DNA of 64,000 bases from Pimelobacter simplex. Its GTDB lineage: Bacteria; Actinomycetota; Actinomycetes; Propionibacteriales; Nocardioidaceae. The notes under the pieces were generated by a model. It was not told the origin of the DNA, made no database searches, and saw only the letters and a program-made list of their open reading frames with translations. Location of the stretch: assembly GCF_900114845.1 (NCBI RefSeq), contig NZ_FOUK01000001.1:1218479-1282478 (forward strand). Direction: 5' to 3'. The position numbers and the translations under genes are program-made. Within the stretch, counting starts at the first letter, position 1. The number at the start of each line of letters is the position of its first letter. Shown in pieces: positions 1 to 8,769 of this stretch.

Positions 1-1
1 C

Positions 2-937
2 GACCTCGACGGCTACGGCTCGAGCCAGGCCGACCCGAACCAGCGGACGCCGCTCGACGAGGTCGCCGGCGTCCGGGTCGCGAGCTTCGAGGGCGTCGAG
101 CTCGACCCGGCGGGCGCGGTCGTCGTCACGCCCGCGTACGGGGGCGTCGAGGTCGACCTGCCGGCGAGCGCGACCCCGCAGCACCGCGCCGGAGCGGGCT
201 GGGGTTCCTGGCCGCAGGCGTTCGTGGACTTCCACCTGGCGACCGGGCTGGCGTCGTACTGGTACTCCTCGGGTGGGGCTGCCGACGGGCACAAGGCGCC
301 CGCGCCCGTCACCGTCGACCTCACCGACGCCGAGGAGGCCGACCGCGAGCCGGCCGCCCCGACGGTGCGGCTCACGCTCGACGACGACCGCGTCGTCCAC
401 GGCACCCGTCCGGTCGCGACCGTCGCCGTCGGCGCACCGGGTGCGCCGGCGCCCTCCGGCCCGGTCGAGGTGCGCGTCGCCGGCCGGACGCTGCGCGGGA
501 CGCTGGCCTCCGGCGCCGCGCAGGTCGTGCTGCCCGCCGACCTCGGCGCCGGACGCCACCCGGTCGTCGCGACCTACGCCGGCGCGACCGCGCGGGCGGC
601 GCTGACCGTCGCCAAGGCCGCTCCTGCGGTGGGCGCGAGACTGCCCGCGAAGGTGCCGGCGGGCAAGCGCGCCAAGGCCGTCAAGCTCCGGGTGAGCGTG
701 TCGCTGCCCGGGGACGGCCGCGTCGGCTACACCGGCCAGCTCGTCGTCCGCGACGGCGGCCGGGTGCTCGCCGTGCGCAGCGTCCGGAGCCTGCGCGGCA
801 CCGTCGTCGTCACCGTGCCCCGCTCGGTCGTGCGCAGCCTGCGGGCCGGGCGTCACTACTGGTCCGTGGTCGCCACCGCCTCGCCCGGCACGAAGCGGGT
901 CGCCACCCCGCTCCGCGCGGTGCGGGTCAGGCGGTAG
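2..937 (+). CDS. Secreted/surface protein with Ig-like repeats, 3' part only
   Basis: The reading frame is already open at the left edge of the window, so only the last 311 residues are seen. The first ~120 residues are not recognised. From about residue 120 two beta-rich Ig-like modules follow (one starting at TVRLTLDDDRVV, one at KAAPAVGARLPAKV), of the kind used as stalks or spacers in secreted actinobacterial enzymes. The end is basic (VRVRR) and has no membrane anchor or sorting motif. The missing N-terminus probably carries the signal peptide and a catalytic domain, which I cannot name. Its stop overlaps the end of the convergent SDR gene by 11 bp. Confidence 0.7.
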   Translation, partial: DLDGYGSSQADPNQRTPLDEVAGVRVASFEGVELDPAGAVVVTPAYGGVEVDLPASATPQHRAGAGWGSWPQAFVDFHLATGLASYWYSSGGAADGHKAPAPVTVDLTDAEEADREPAAPTVRLTLDDDRVVHGTRPVATVAVGAPGAPAPSGPVEVRVAGRTLRGTLASGAAQVVLPADLGAGRHPVVATYAGATARAALTVAKAAPAVGARLPAKVPAGKRAKAVKLRVSVSLPGDGRVGYTGQLVVRDGGRVLAVRSVRSLRGTVVVTVPRSVVRSLRAGRHYWSVVATASPGTKRVATPLRAVRVRR

Positions 938-1751
938 GCGGGTCGAGCACCCCCGCCCGCTGCTGGGCCACGAACCGGGTCGCCATGCGGTTGACGAGCC
1001 CCGGGGCGAGCCGGCCGATCCGCCACGCGATCCGCGCCTGGCGCGGCTCGATCACGATCGGCCGGTTCGCCGCGACCGCGGCGAGCACCCGGCGGGCGAG
1101 CAGGTCCGGGTCGACCGGCTCCTTGATGCCCTGCCCCTCCAGGTAGAAGTCGCGGCCCTTGAACCGCCCGATCTCGCCCTTGTCGAGGATCGGGGTGTCG
1201 ACGGCTGCCGGGCAGACCGCGGTGACGCCGACGCCGTGCGCGGCGGCCTCGGTGCGCAGCGCGAGCGACATCCCGACGACCGCGTGCTTCGTCGTGACGT
1301 ACGACGTCATCAGGCCCGCCGCCATCAGCCCGCCCATCGACGCGGTGTTGACGATGTGCCCGGCGCGCTGCCGGATCATCTGCGGGTACGCCGCGTGGAC
1401 GCCGTGCACCACGCCGCGGACGTTGACGTCGATGATCGCGTTCCACTGGTCGAGGGTGAGGTCCTCGGTGTTGCCGAGGAAGGTGATCCCGGCGTTGTTG
1501 AACATGAGGTCGAGCCGGCCGTGCGCGGCGACGACGGCGTCCACCGCGTCCTGCACGGCCGCGGCGGACGTGACGTCGACGGCGCGCGCGACCGCCGTGC
1601 CGGGGCCGGTGAGCCCGGCGACGAGCGCCTCGGCGGCAGGCAGGTCGACGTCCGCGACGACGACGTGCGCCCCCTCCGCGACGAGCGCCCGGACCAGGGC
1701 CGCGCCGATGCCCGACCCGCCGCCGGTGACGATCGCGGTCCGCGCGCTCAT
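927..1751 (-). CDS. Short-chain dehydrogenase/reductase (SDR), 274 aa
   Basis: NAD(P)-dependent oxidoreductase of the classical SDR family, acting on an unknown alcohol or ketone in the cytoplasm. The N-terminal Rossmann motif reads TGGGSGIG, followed by FNNAG and the catalytic Tyr/Lys pair in YVTTK after the NTAS serine. The ATG start overlaps the stop of the upstream SDR gene (ATGA), so the two are translationally coupled and transcribed away from the monooxygenase. The C-terminus is longer than in minimal 250-aa SDRs and resembles the SDRs found with Baeyer-Villiger type monooxygenases, such as sadH of the mycobacterial mymA operon. That link is an inference from family and context. Confidence 0.88.
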   Translation of the reverse strand: MSARTAIVTGGGSGIGAALVRALVAEGAHVVVADVDLPAAEALVAGLTGPGTAVARAVDVTSAAAVQDAVDAVVAAHGRLDLMFNNAGITFLGNTEDLTLDQWNAIIDVNVRGVVHGVHAAYPQMIRQRAGHIVNTASMGGLMAAGLMTSYVTTKHAVVGMSLALRTEAAAHGVGVTAVCPAAVDTPILDKGEIGRFKGRDFYLEGQGIKEPVDPDLLARRVLAAVAANRPIVIEPRQARIAWRIGRLAPGLVNRMATRFVAQQRAGVLDPPTA

Positions 1752-2476
1752 CCGAACGCCTTCTCGACCAGGCCGACGAGGTCGGGATAGCGCCGCAGGT
1801 GCGCGCCGCCGTTGATGTCGAGCGTCTCGCCGGTGATCCAGGCGGCGTCGTCGGAGAGCAGGAAGCGGATCGCTGCCGCGATCTCGTCGGGCTCGCCGGA
1901 GCGGCCGAGCGCGGTGTTGTCGACGTAGTCGTCGCGGACGCCGGGGATGTCCATCGCCGGCGCGGTGAGCGGCGTGACGACCAGACCGGGTGCGACCGCG
2001 TTGACCCGCACGCCCCGGGCCCCGAGCTCGAGCGCGGTGACCTCGGTGAGGGCGACGAGCCCCGCCTTGGCCGCGCAGTACGCCGCCAGTCCGGTGCCGG
2101 GCTGCCGGGCGTTGAGCGACGACAGCGAGACGAGCGCGCCGCCGTCGGCGACCCGCTGCCCGGCGTGCTTGAGCACGAGGAAGGCGCCGGTCAGGCAGAC
2201 GTCGACGACCCGGCGCCACTCGGCCGCGTCGTGGTCGACCACTCGGGCCAGCGTGCTGACGCCGGCGCAGTTGACCACGCCGTGCAGCGCGCCGTGCTCG
2301 GCGACGACCCCGTCGAGCAGGGCCGCGACGGACACCTCGTCGGTGACGTCGACGTGCGCGTCGGCGCTCGTCCCGGGCAGGTCGGCGACCACCACCTGGT
2401 GCCCGGAGGCGGCCAGCAGCCGGGCCGTGGCGGCACCGATGCCGGAGGCGCCTCCGATGACGACGGTGACCTTCAT
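1748..2476 (-). CDS. Short-chain dehydrogenase/reductase (SDR), 242 aa
   Basis: Second classical SDR of the divergent pair. It shows a glycine-rich motif IGGASGIG at residues 7-14, a VNCAGV motif, an active-site serine in SLSSLN and the YCAAK Tyr/Lys pair. I chose the ATG at 2476 because an AGGAGA ribosome site lies 8 nt upstream and because the glycine motif then sits at the usual distance from the N-terminus; an in-frame ATG further upstream would run through the operator. It is the first gene of the leftward operon and shares its promoter region with the flavin monooxygenase. Confidence 0.88.
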   Translation of the reverse strand: MKVTVVIGGASGIGAATARLLAASGHQVVVADLPGTSADAHVDVTDEVSVAALLDGVVAEHGALHGVVNCAGVSTLARVVDHDAAEWRRVVDVCLTGAFLVLKHAGQRVADGGALVSLSSLNARQPGTGLAAYCAAKAGLVALTEVTALELGARGVRVNAVAPGLVVTPLTAPAMDIPGVRDDYVDNTALGRSGEPDEIAAAIRFLLSDDAAWITGETLDINGGAHLRRYPDLVGLVEKAFG

Positions 2477-2506
2477 GGGCTGTCTCCTGACGTTCGTCTG
2501 TTTTGG

Positions 2507-2536
2507 TTGACACGTGTCAAATCGTGCGCCTAACGT
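2507..2536 (+). promoter_or_regulatory. Divergent promoter with perfect palindromic operator
   Basis: TTGACACGTGTCAA at 2507-2520 is a perfect 14-bp palindrome between the SDR pair and the monooxygenase. Read rightward, TTGACA (2507-2512) is a good -35 box, 18 nt from the -10 box TAACGT (2531-2536). Read leftward the same palindrome also offers TTGACA. A repressor bound here would block both operons. The EthR-like TetR protein encoded two genes downstream is the obvious candidate; binding is inferred. Confidence 0.7.
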
Positions 2537-2573
2537 GACGCCCGTCACCCCGTTCTGTCAAGGAGGAAGTCGG

Positions 2574-3902
2574 ATGCGCCGACCCACCGTCGCCGTCATC
2601 GGAGCCGGCATCAGCGGCCTCACGATGAGCAAGATGCTCGCCGACTACGGCCTGGAGTTCGCGACCTTCGAGTCGTCGGACCGGGTCGGCGGCAACTGGG
2701 CGTTCGGCAACCCCAACGGCCACAGCAGCGCCTACCGCTCGCTGCACATCGACACCTCGAAGCACCAGCTGTCCTTCAAGGACTTCCCGATGCCGGCCGA
2801 GTACCCGGACTTCCCGCACCACACGCAGGTCAAGGACTACCTCGACAGCTACACCGACGCCTTCGACCTGCGCCGGCACATCGAGTTCGAGAACGGCGTC
2901 GTGCACGCGCGGCGGCACCCCGAGGGCGGGTGGGAGCTGGAGACCCAGCGCACCGGCACCCGCCGCTTCGACGTCCTGCTCGTCGCCAACGGCCACCACT
3001 GGGACCCGCGGTTCGCCGACAAGCCCGGCGAGTTCACCGGGACGACGATGCACTCGCACGCCTACATCGACCCGCGCACGCCGCACGACCTGACGGGCAA
3101 GCGGATCCTCATCATCGGGCTCGGCAACAGTGCCGCCGACATCGCGGTCGAGCTGTCGAGCAAGACCCTCGACAACGAGGTCGTCATCTCGACCCGGTCG
3201 AGCGCGTGGATCGTGCCGAAGTACTTCGCGGGCAAGCCGGCCGACAAGTACTACAAGACCTCGCCGCACATCCCGTTCGCCTGGCAGCGCAAGTTCGTCC
3301 AGGTGATGCAGCCGATGACGGCAGGGCGCCCCGAGGACTACGGCCTGCCCACGCCCAACCACAAGTTCTTCGAGGCGCACCCGACCCAGTCCGTCGAGCT
3401 ACCGCTGCGGCTGGGGTCCGGCGACCTGCGGGCCAAGGGCGACATCGAGCGCTGGGACGGCAGCACCGTCCACTTCGCCGACGGCACGGCCGAGGACTTC
3501 GACGTCGTCATCCACGCGACGGGGTACAACATCACGTTCCCGTTCTTCGACGAGGACCTCGTCAGCGCCCCGGAGAACCACATCCGGCTCTACAAGCGGA
3601 TCTTCAAGCCCGGCACGGACGACCTCGCCTTCATCGGCTTCGCCCAGTCCACGCCGACGCTCTTCCCGTTCGTCGAGTGCCAGACCCGGCTCGTCGCCGC
3701 CTGGCTGGTGGGCCGCTACGCCCCGCCGAGCGAGGCGGAGATGGAGCGCGTGATCGACGAGGACCAGCAGAAGTACACCGCCCACATGGTGCAGCGGCCG
3801 CGGCACACCCAGCAGCTCGACTACTTCCTGTACGAGCACGACCTGCGGGTCAAGGAGATCCCGGCCGGCGCGGCCCGGGCCGCGACGGGAGCGGCGCGAT
3901 GA
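2574..3902 (+). CDS. Flavin-containing (class B) monooxygenase, 442 aa
   Basis: FAD- and NADPH-dependent monooxygenase expected to hydroxylate or insert oxygen into a ketone, amine or thioether. An FAD-binding GAGISG lies at residues 10-15, the FMO fingerprint FxGxxxH at F154/G156/H160 (followed by SHAY instead of the W(P/D) typical of strict Baeyer-Villiger enzymes), and the NADP motif GLGNSA near residues 182-187. The start at 2574 is set by AGGAGG at 2561-2566. Its stop overlaps the start of an EthR-like regulator by ATGA. The FMO/EthR-type pairing recalls ethA-ethR of mycobacteria, while the flanking SDRs, hydrolase and acyl-CoA ligase recall the mymA operon. The substrate is unknown. Confidence 0.88.
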   Translation: MRRPTVAVIGAGISGLTMSKMLADYGLEFATFESSDRVGGNWAFGNPNGHSSAYRSLHIDTSKHQLSFKDFPMPAEYPDFPHHTQVKDYLDSYTDAFDLRRHIEFENGVVHARRHPEGGWELETQRTGTRRFDVLLVANGHHWDPRFADKPGEFTGTTMHSHAYIDPRTPHDLTGKRILIIGLGNSAADIAVELSSKTLDNEVVISTRSSAWIVPKYFAGKPADKYYKTSPHIPFAWQRKFVQVMQPMTAGRPEDYGLPTPNHKFFEAHPTQSVELPLRLGSGDLRAKGDIERWDGSTVHFADGTAEDFDVVIHATGYNITFPFFDEDLVSAPENHIRLYKRIFKPGTDDLAFIGFAQSTPTLFPFVECQTRLVAAWLVGRYAPPSEAEMERVIDEDQQKYTAHMVQRPRHTQQLDYFLYEHDLRVKEIPAGAARAATGAAR

Positions 3903-4531
3903 GCGACGAGGAGCGGCTCTGGGCGCGGATGGTCGACCGCCGCAGCGTCAACCGCGGCGACCAGCGCCGGGCCGCCCTGCTCGACGCGCTCGACGAGCTG
4001 CTCCGCGAGCAGACGCTCGAGGAGATCAACGTCGCCGAGATCTCGCGCCGCGCGGGGGTCACCCGCTCGGCCTTCTACTTCTACTTCGAGAGCAAGGCGA
4101 CCGCCGTCCTGGCGCTGATGGCCGAGCTGTACGACGACGCGTCCGACGCGACCGACCTGCTGGTCAAGGCCGAGGGAGAGCCGCGCGACCGGATCCACCA
4201 GGTGGTGGCGACGCTGTTCGACTCCGTCGACCGGACGCCGCACACCTACCGCGCGCTGCTCGAGGCGCGCGCCGCCAGCGCCGCCGTCCGCGAGCTGTGG
4301 GACGCGGGCCGCGCCGAGTTCGCCGAGATGACCGCCGAGATGATCGAGCGGGAGCGGACGTCGGGTCGCGCACCGGCGGGCGTCGACGCGCACGTGCTCG
4401 CCGCCGTCCTGCTCGACCTCAACGACCACGCCGTCGAGCGCCATGTCCTCGGGGTCGCGCCCGAGCGGGAGGCGCACATCGACGCGATCACCCACATCTG
4501 GATCCAGAGCATCTACGGGAGCCCGGCATGA
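3899..4531 (+). CDS. TetR-family regulator, EthR-like, 210 aa
   Basis: One-component repressor. The N-terminal helix-turn-helix covers about residues 20-70 (EEINVAEISRRAGVTRSAFYFYFESK). The C-terminal ligand domain closely recalls mycobacterial EthR, including the HIWxxSIYG ending (here HIWIQSIYGSPA). EthR represses ethA, a flavin monooxygenase gene, and here too the neighbour is a flavin monooxygenase. Unlike ethR, the gene lies inside the operon with ATGA overlaps on both sides rather than diverging from it, so it would be coexpressed with its targets. The palindrome at 2507-2520 is its likely operator. The ligand is probably an acyl or ketone metabolite of the pathway (inference). Confidence 0.85.
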   Translation: MSDEERLWARMVDRRSVNRGDQRRAALLDALDELLREQTLEEINVAEISRRAGVTRSAFYFYFESKATAVLALMAELYDDASDATDLLVKAEGEPRDRIHQVVATLFDSVDRTPHTYRALLEARAASAAVRELWDAGRAEFAEMTAEMIERERTSGRAPAGVDAHVLAAVLLDLNDHAVERHVLGVAPEREAHIDAITHIWIQSIYGSPA

Positions 4532-5439
4532 GCACCACCTTCTCGTTCCCCTCCGACGGCGTGCGCTGCGCGGCGACGCACTTCGCGGGCGCCGACGGGG
4601 CGCCTGTCGTCATCCTCGCGCACGGCCTGGCCGGCACCCAGGACGCGGGCATGTTCCCGTTCGCCGAGGCGTTCGCCGCGGCCGGGCTGCACGCGGTCAC
4701 CTTCGACTACCGCGGCTTCGGCGCCAGCGACGGCACCCCGCGCCAGGTCGTCTCGCTGGCCGGCCAGGTCGCCGACCTGCACGCCGCCGCCGACGCGGCG
4801 AAGCGGCTCCCGGGCGTCGACGCCGACCGCGTGGTCCTGTGGGGTGTCTCGCTCGGCGGCGGGCACGTCGTCTCGGTCGCGGTCGAGCGCTCCGACGTCG
4901 CGGCCGTCGTCTCGGTGGTGCCGATGGTCGACGGGCTCGCCGCCGCCCGGCTCGCGACCCGGCACCACAGCGCCGGCCAGCTGCTCGCGTCGACCGGACG
5001 CGGCCTCGCGAGCGCCGTACGACGCAAGGCGGGCCGCGGTCCGTCGATGATCCCCGTCGTGGCGCACCCGGGGGAGCCCGGCGCGCTCACCCTGGCCGGC
5101 GCCTACGAGGACTACCACGCGATCGCCGGACCCACCTGGCGCAACGAGATCGCCGCGGACGTCGTCCTCGAGCTCGGCACCCGGGCACCGGCCAAGGCCG
5201 CGTCGGCCCTGGAGGTCCCGTGGCTCGTGCAGGTCGCCGACTTCGACCGCAGCGCGCCGCCGCACGCGACCATGAAGGCCGCGTTCGCCGGCCGGGCCGA
5301 GGTCCGGCACTACCCGGGCGACCACTTCGACCTGTTCGCCGGCAAGCCGTTCCACGAGCCGGCCGTCGAGCACGCCGTTCACTTCCTGCGGCGCCACGTC
5401 GGTGCCGCGACGCCCGTGCCGGAGGTGGTCCGTGGCTGA
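4528..5439 (+). CDS. Alpha/beta-fold hydrolase, 303 aa
   Basis: Serine hydrolase of the alpha/beta fold. It has an oxyanion HG motif (AHGLAG), a nucleophile elbow GVSLGG with Ser108, and a C-terminal histidine in GDHFD. The acid is probably the Asp of VADFDRS. Proteins of this shape are annotated as dienelactone-hydrolase-like or S9/X-Pro-type esterases. Lying directly after the monooxygenase and regulator and overlapping both neighbours, it would fit hydrolysis of an ester or lactone made by the monooxygenase, as proposed for lipR-type enzymes next to mymA. The reaction is inferred from context. Confidence 0.82.
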   Translation: MSTTFSFPSDGVRCAATHFAGADGAPVVILAHGLAGTQDAGMFPFAEAFAAAGLHAVTFDYRGFGASDGTPRQVVSLAGQVADLHAAADAAKRLPGVDADRVVLWGVSLGGGHVVSVAVERSDVAAVVSVVPMVDGLAAARLATRHHSAGQLLASTGRGLASAVRRKAGRGPSMIPVVAHPGEPGALTLAGAYEDYHAIAGPTWRNEIAADVVLELGTRAPAKAASALEVPWLVQVADFDRSAPPHATMKAAFAGRAEVRHYPGDHFDLFAGKPFHEPAVEHAVHFLRRHVGAATPVPEVVRG

Positions 5440-7021
5440 CACCGTCCAGGGCCTGCTGCTGGCCCACGCCGAGCGCGACACGGTCGGCCTCAAGCACGGC
5501 GACGACACCTGGACCTGGCGCGAGGTCGTGGCCGGTGGCGCCGCCCGGGCGCACGTCGTGCGCGACCTCGCCCGGCCCGGGAAGCCGCTCCACGTGGGGG
5601 TGCTGCTGCCCAACAGCCCCGAGATGGCACTGGCGATCACCGCCGGCGCGATCGGCGGGCACATCACGGTCGGCATCAACGCGACGCGGCGCGGTGCGGC
5701 GCTCGCGGCCGACGTACGGCGGGCCGACTGCCAGGTCCTGCTCACCGACGCGGCGCACCTGCCGCTGCTCGACGGCCTCGACCTCGGCGGGGCTGTCGTC
5801 GTCGACACCGATGCCGCGTCCTGGGGGGATGCAGTCGCGGCGGCACCCACGACCACCGACGGCTTCCCGGTCGCGCAGACCATGGACACGTTCATGCTCA
5901 TCTTCACCTCGGGCACGAGCGGCGAGCCGAAGGCCGTCCAGGTCGCCCACTTCATGGTGGTGATGGCCGGAACGGTGCTCGTCGACAAGTACGGGCTCGG
6001 GCCCGGCGACGTCGCCTACTGCTCGATGCCGCTGTTCCACAGCAACGCCGTGATGGCCGGCTACGCGGTCAGCGCCGCCTCCGGTGCGGCGCTGGCGCTC
6101 GCGGAGTTCTCGGCCAGCAGCTTCCTCGACGACGTCCGGCGCTACGGGGCGACGTACCTCAACTACGTGGGCAAGCCGCTCGCCTATGTCCTCGCCACCC
6201 CGGCACGGCCCGACGACGCCGACAACCCGCTCCGGTTCGCGTTCGGCAACGAGGCCTCCGACCGCGACATCCGCGAGTTCGCGCAGCGGTTCGGCTGCTC
6301 GGTCTGGGACGGGTTCGGCTCGACCGAGTCGGCCGTCATCATCACCCGGACCGAGGACACGCCGCTCGGCTCGATCGGCGTCCCGTTCGACGGTGTCGCC
6401 GTCTACGACCGGGTGGCGCGCACCGAGTGCCCCCGGGCCGTGCGCGACGAGTCCGGCCGGGTGGTCAACCTCGACGAGGCCGTCGGCGAGCTGGTGAACA
6501 CGCAGGGCGCCGGCTTCTTCGCCGGCTACTACAACGACGAGCGCGCCACGGCCGAGCGGCTCGACGGCGGCATGTACTGGTCCGGCGACCTCGCCTACCG
6601 CGATGCCGACGGCTTCGTCTACCTCGCCGGCCGCACCGACGACTGGCTGCGCGTGGACGGTGAGAACCTCGCCGCCGCGCCACTCGAGCAGCTGCTGCTG
6701 CGCCACGACGCGATCTCGCAGGCGGCGGTCTACGCGGTCACGGACGAGCGCGTGGGCGACCAGGTGATGTGCGCGCTCGTGCTGCGCTCCGGTGCGGTCC
6801 TGACGCCTGCCGATCTCGCGGGCTTCCTCGCCGAGCAGCCCGATCTCTCACCGAAGGCGTGGCCCCGGCACGTCCGGATCGCCGACGCGCTGCCCAGCAC
6901 CGCCACCAACAAGGTCCTCAAGCGCGAGCTGCGCGCCGAGGGCCTCGCCACCAGCGACCTGCTGTGGTCACGCGGCGAGCGCGACCACGTCTACGCCGAG
7001 ACCGTCCGGGAGCGCGCATGA
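5432..7021 (+). CDS. AMP-dependent acyl-CoA synthetase/ligase, 529 aa
   Basis: ANL-superfamily ligase expected to activate a carboxylic acid as acyl-AMP and then acyl-CoA. Motifs seen are the phosphate loop TSGTSGEPK, the GFGSTES motif, the YWSGDLAYRDADG segment and hinge, and the catalytic lysine region TNKVLKREL near the C-terminus. I chose GTG at 5432, preceded by GGAGG at 5421-5425; it overlaps the hydrolase by 8 bp. The enzyme would hand the acid released by the hydrolase to CoA-linked degradation, as FadD13 does in the mymA setting. Chain-length preference cannot be read from the sequence. Confidence 0.88.
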   Translation: MADTVQGLLLAHAERDTVGLKHGDDTWTWREVVAGGAARAHVVRDLARPGKPLHVGVLLPNSPEMALAITAGAIGGHITVGINATRRGAALAADVRRADCQVLLTDAAHLPLLDGLDLGGAVVVDTDAASWGDAVAAAPTTTDGFPVAQTMDTFMLIFTSGTSGEPKAVQVAHFMVVMAGTVLVDKYGLGPGDVAYCSMPLFHSNAVMAGYAVSAASGAALALAEFSASSFLDDVRRYGATYLNYVGKPLAYVLATPARPDDADNPLRFAFGNEASDRDIREFAQRFGCSVWDGFGSTESAVIITRTEDTPLGSIGVPFDGVAVYDRVARTECPRAVRDESGRVVNLDEAVGELVNTQGAGFFAGYYNDERATAERLDGGMYWSGDLAYRDADGFVYLAGRTDDWLRVDGENLAAAPLEQLLLRHDAISQAAVYAVTDERVGDQVMCALVLRSGAVLTPADLAGFLAEQPDLSPKAWPRHVRIADALPSTATNKVLKRELRAEGLATSDLLWSRGERDHVYAETVRERA

Positions 7022-8769
7022 CCTACGACCTGATCGTCCGCGACGGCCGGTGGTTCGACGGCACCGGCGCTCCCTCCGCCGTGCGCCACCTGGGCATCCG
7101 GGACGGCCGGGTCGCCGCCGTCAGCGTGGAGCCGCTCGACGAGACCGGCTGCTCGCGCGTGATCGACGCGACCGGGCACTGGGTGATCCCCGGCATGGTC
7201 GACATCCACACCCACTACGACGTCGAGGTGCTCGTGCAGCCGGCGCTGCTGGAGTCCCTGCGCCACGGCATCACCACGATCCTCCTCGGCTCCTGCTCGC
7301 TCTCGACCGTGCACGCCGCACCCGGCGACGCGGGCGACCTGTTCGGCCGGGTCGAGGCCATCCCGCGCCCCTATGTCGTCGGCGCGCTCGAGGAGCAGAA
7401 GACCTGGACCGCCGCGGGGGAGTACGTCGCCGCCCTGGAGCGGCTCCCGCTCGGGCCCAACGTCGCCGCGTTCATCGGCCACTCCGACATCCGTGCCGCG
7501 CGGATGGGCCTCGCTCGCGCCACCGACCCGGACGTGCGTCCCAGCGCGGCCGAGCTCGCGACCATGGCGGCCGACCTGGTCGACGCCCTCGACGAGGGCT
7601 TCGTCGGGATGTCGTCGCAGGAGCTGATGTTCGACAAGCTCGACGGCGAGACCTGCCGCTCGCGGACCCTGCCGTCGACGTACGCCAAGGGCAGGGAGCG
7701 GCGCCGCCTCAACCGGCTGCTGCGCGCCCGCGGCCGGGCCCTCCAGGGCGGCCCGGACGTCGCGAGGCCGCAGAGCCTGGTCCGGATGGCGTTCAGCAGC
7801 TGCGGCTGGGGCCGCCGGCCCGCCCTCAAGGTCAGCCTGCTCTCGGCCGCCGACATCAAGGCGATCCCCATGGTGGCCCACCTGTTCCCCCTCCTGGCGC
7901 GGACGGTGAACAGGTTCGGCGGCGACCTCCGCTTCCAGCACCTGCCGGTGCCCTTCGAGGTCTACTCCGACGGCATCGCGCTGCCGGTGTTCGAGGAGTT
8001 CGGCTCGGGCGCCGCCGCCCTGCACCTCGCGAACCAGATCGAGGAGCAGCGCGCCCTGCTCGCCGACGAGGACTACCGCCGCTGGTTCCGCAAGGACTAC
8101 GACAAGAAGTACGGCCCGCGCGTGTGGCACCGCGACTTCTTCGACGCCGAGATCACCGAGTGCCCCGACGCCTCCGTCGTGGGCAGGACCTTCGGCCAGG
8201 TCGGCGTCGACCGTGGCGGCGTGCACCCGGTCGACGCCTTCCTCGACCTCGTGGTCGAGCACGGCGACAAGGTGCGCTGGCGCACGACGATCTCCAACCA
8301 CCGCCCGAAGGTGCTCGACAAGCTCACCGCCGACCCCGGCGTCCAGCTCGGCTTCTCCGACGCGGGCGCGCACCTGCGCAACATGGCCTTCTACAACTTC
8401 GGGCTCCGGCTGCTGCGCCGGGTCCGCGACGCCGAGGCCGCCGGTGCCCCCTTCATGACCGTTGAGCACGCGGTGCACCGGATCACCGGCGAGCTCGCCG
8501 ACTGGTACGGCCTCGACACCGGTCACCTGCGCGTCGGCGACCGGGCCGACGTCGTCGTCATCGACCCGGCGCGGTTGGACGCCTCCCTCGACGCGTACGC
8601 CGAGTCCCCGGTGCGCGCCTACGGCAACCTGTCCCGGATGGTCAACCGCAACGACGCCACCGTCGTCGCGGTGCTGGTCGGGGGCGAGGTCGTCGTCGAG
8701 CACGGGACGCCGGCCGCGGACGTCGTCGGGGTGCGGCGGACGGGGCGGTTCCTGCGGGCTACCGGCTGA
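7018..8769 (+). CDS. N-acyl-D-amino-acid deacylase-like amidohydrolase, 583 aa
   Basis: Metal-dependent hydrolase of the amidohydrolase superfamily (TIM barrel with a small beta domain). The metal motif HTHYD follows VDI, DAGAH is the late-barrel Asp motif, and the GITT/LGSCS segment is typical of the D-aminoacylase subgroup. The C-terminus VNRNDATVVAVLVGGEVVVEHG is the usual closing beta sandwich. It starts by ATGA overlap with the ligase and is the last gene of the operon. It would hydrolyse an amide or N-acyl bond, possibly of a pathway substrate or conjugate. Many proteins of this subgroup are misannotated as dihydroorotases; no such role is supported here. Confidence 0.82.
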   Translation: MTYDLIVRDGRWFDGTGAPSAVRHLGIRDGRVAAVSVEPLDETGCSRVIDATGHWVIPGMVDIHTHYDVEVLVQPALLESLRHGITTILLGSCSLSTVHAAPGDAGDLFGRVEAIPRPYVVGALEEQKTWTAAGEYVAALERLPLGPNVAAFIGHSDIRAARMGLARATDPDVRPSAAELATMAADLVDALDEGFVGMSSQELMFDKLDGETCRSRTLPSTYAKGRERRRLNRLLRARGRALQGGPDVARPQSLVRMAFSSCGWGRRPALKVSLLSAADIKAIPMVAHLFPLLARTVNRFGGDLRFQHLPVPFEVYSDGIALPVFEEFGSGAAALHLANQIEEQRALLADEDYRRWFRKDYDKKYGPRVWHRDFFDAEITECPDASVVGRTFGQVGVDRGGVHPVDAFLDLVVEHGDKVRWRTTISNHRPKVLDKLTADPGVQLGFSDAGAHLRNMAFYNFGLRLLRRVRDAEAAGAPFMTVEHAVHRITGELADWYGLDTGHLRVGDRADVVVIDPARLDASLDAYAESPVRAYGNLSRMVNRNDATVVAVLVGGEVVVEHGTPAADVVGVRRTGRFLRATG

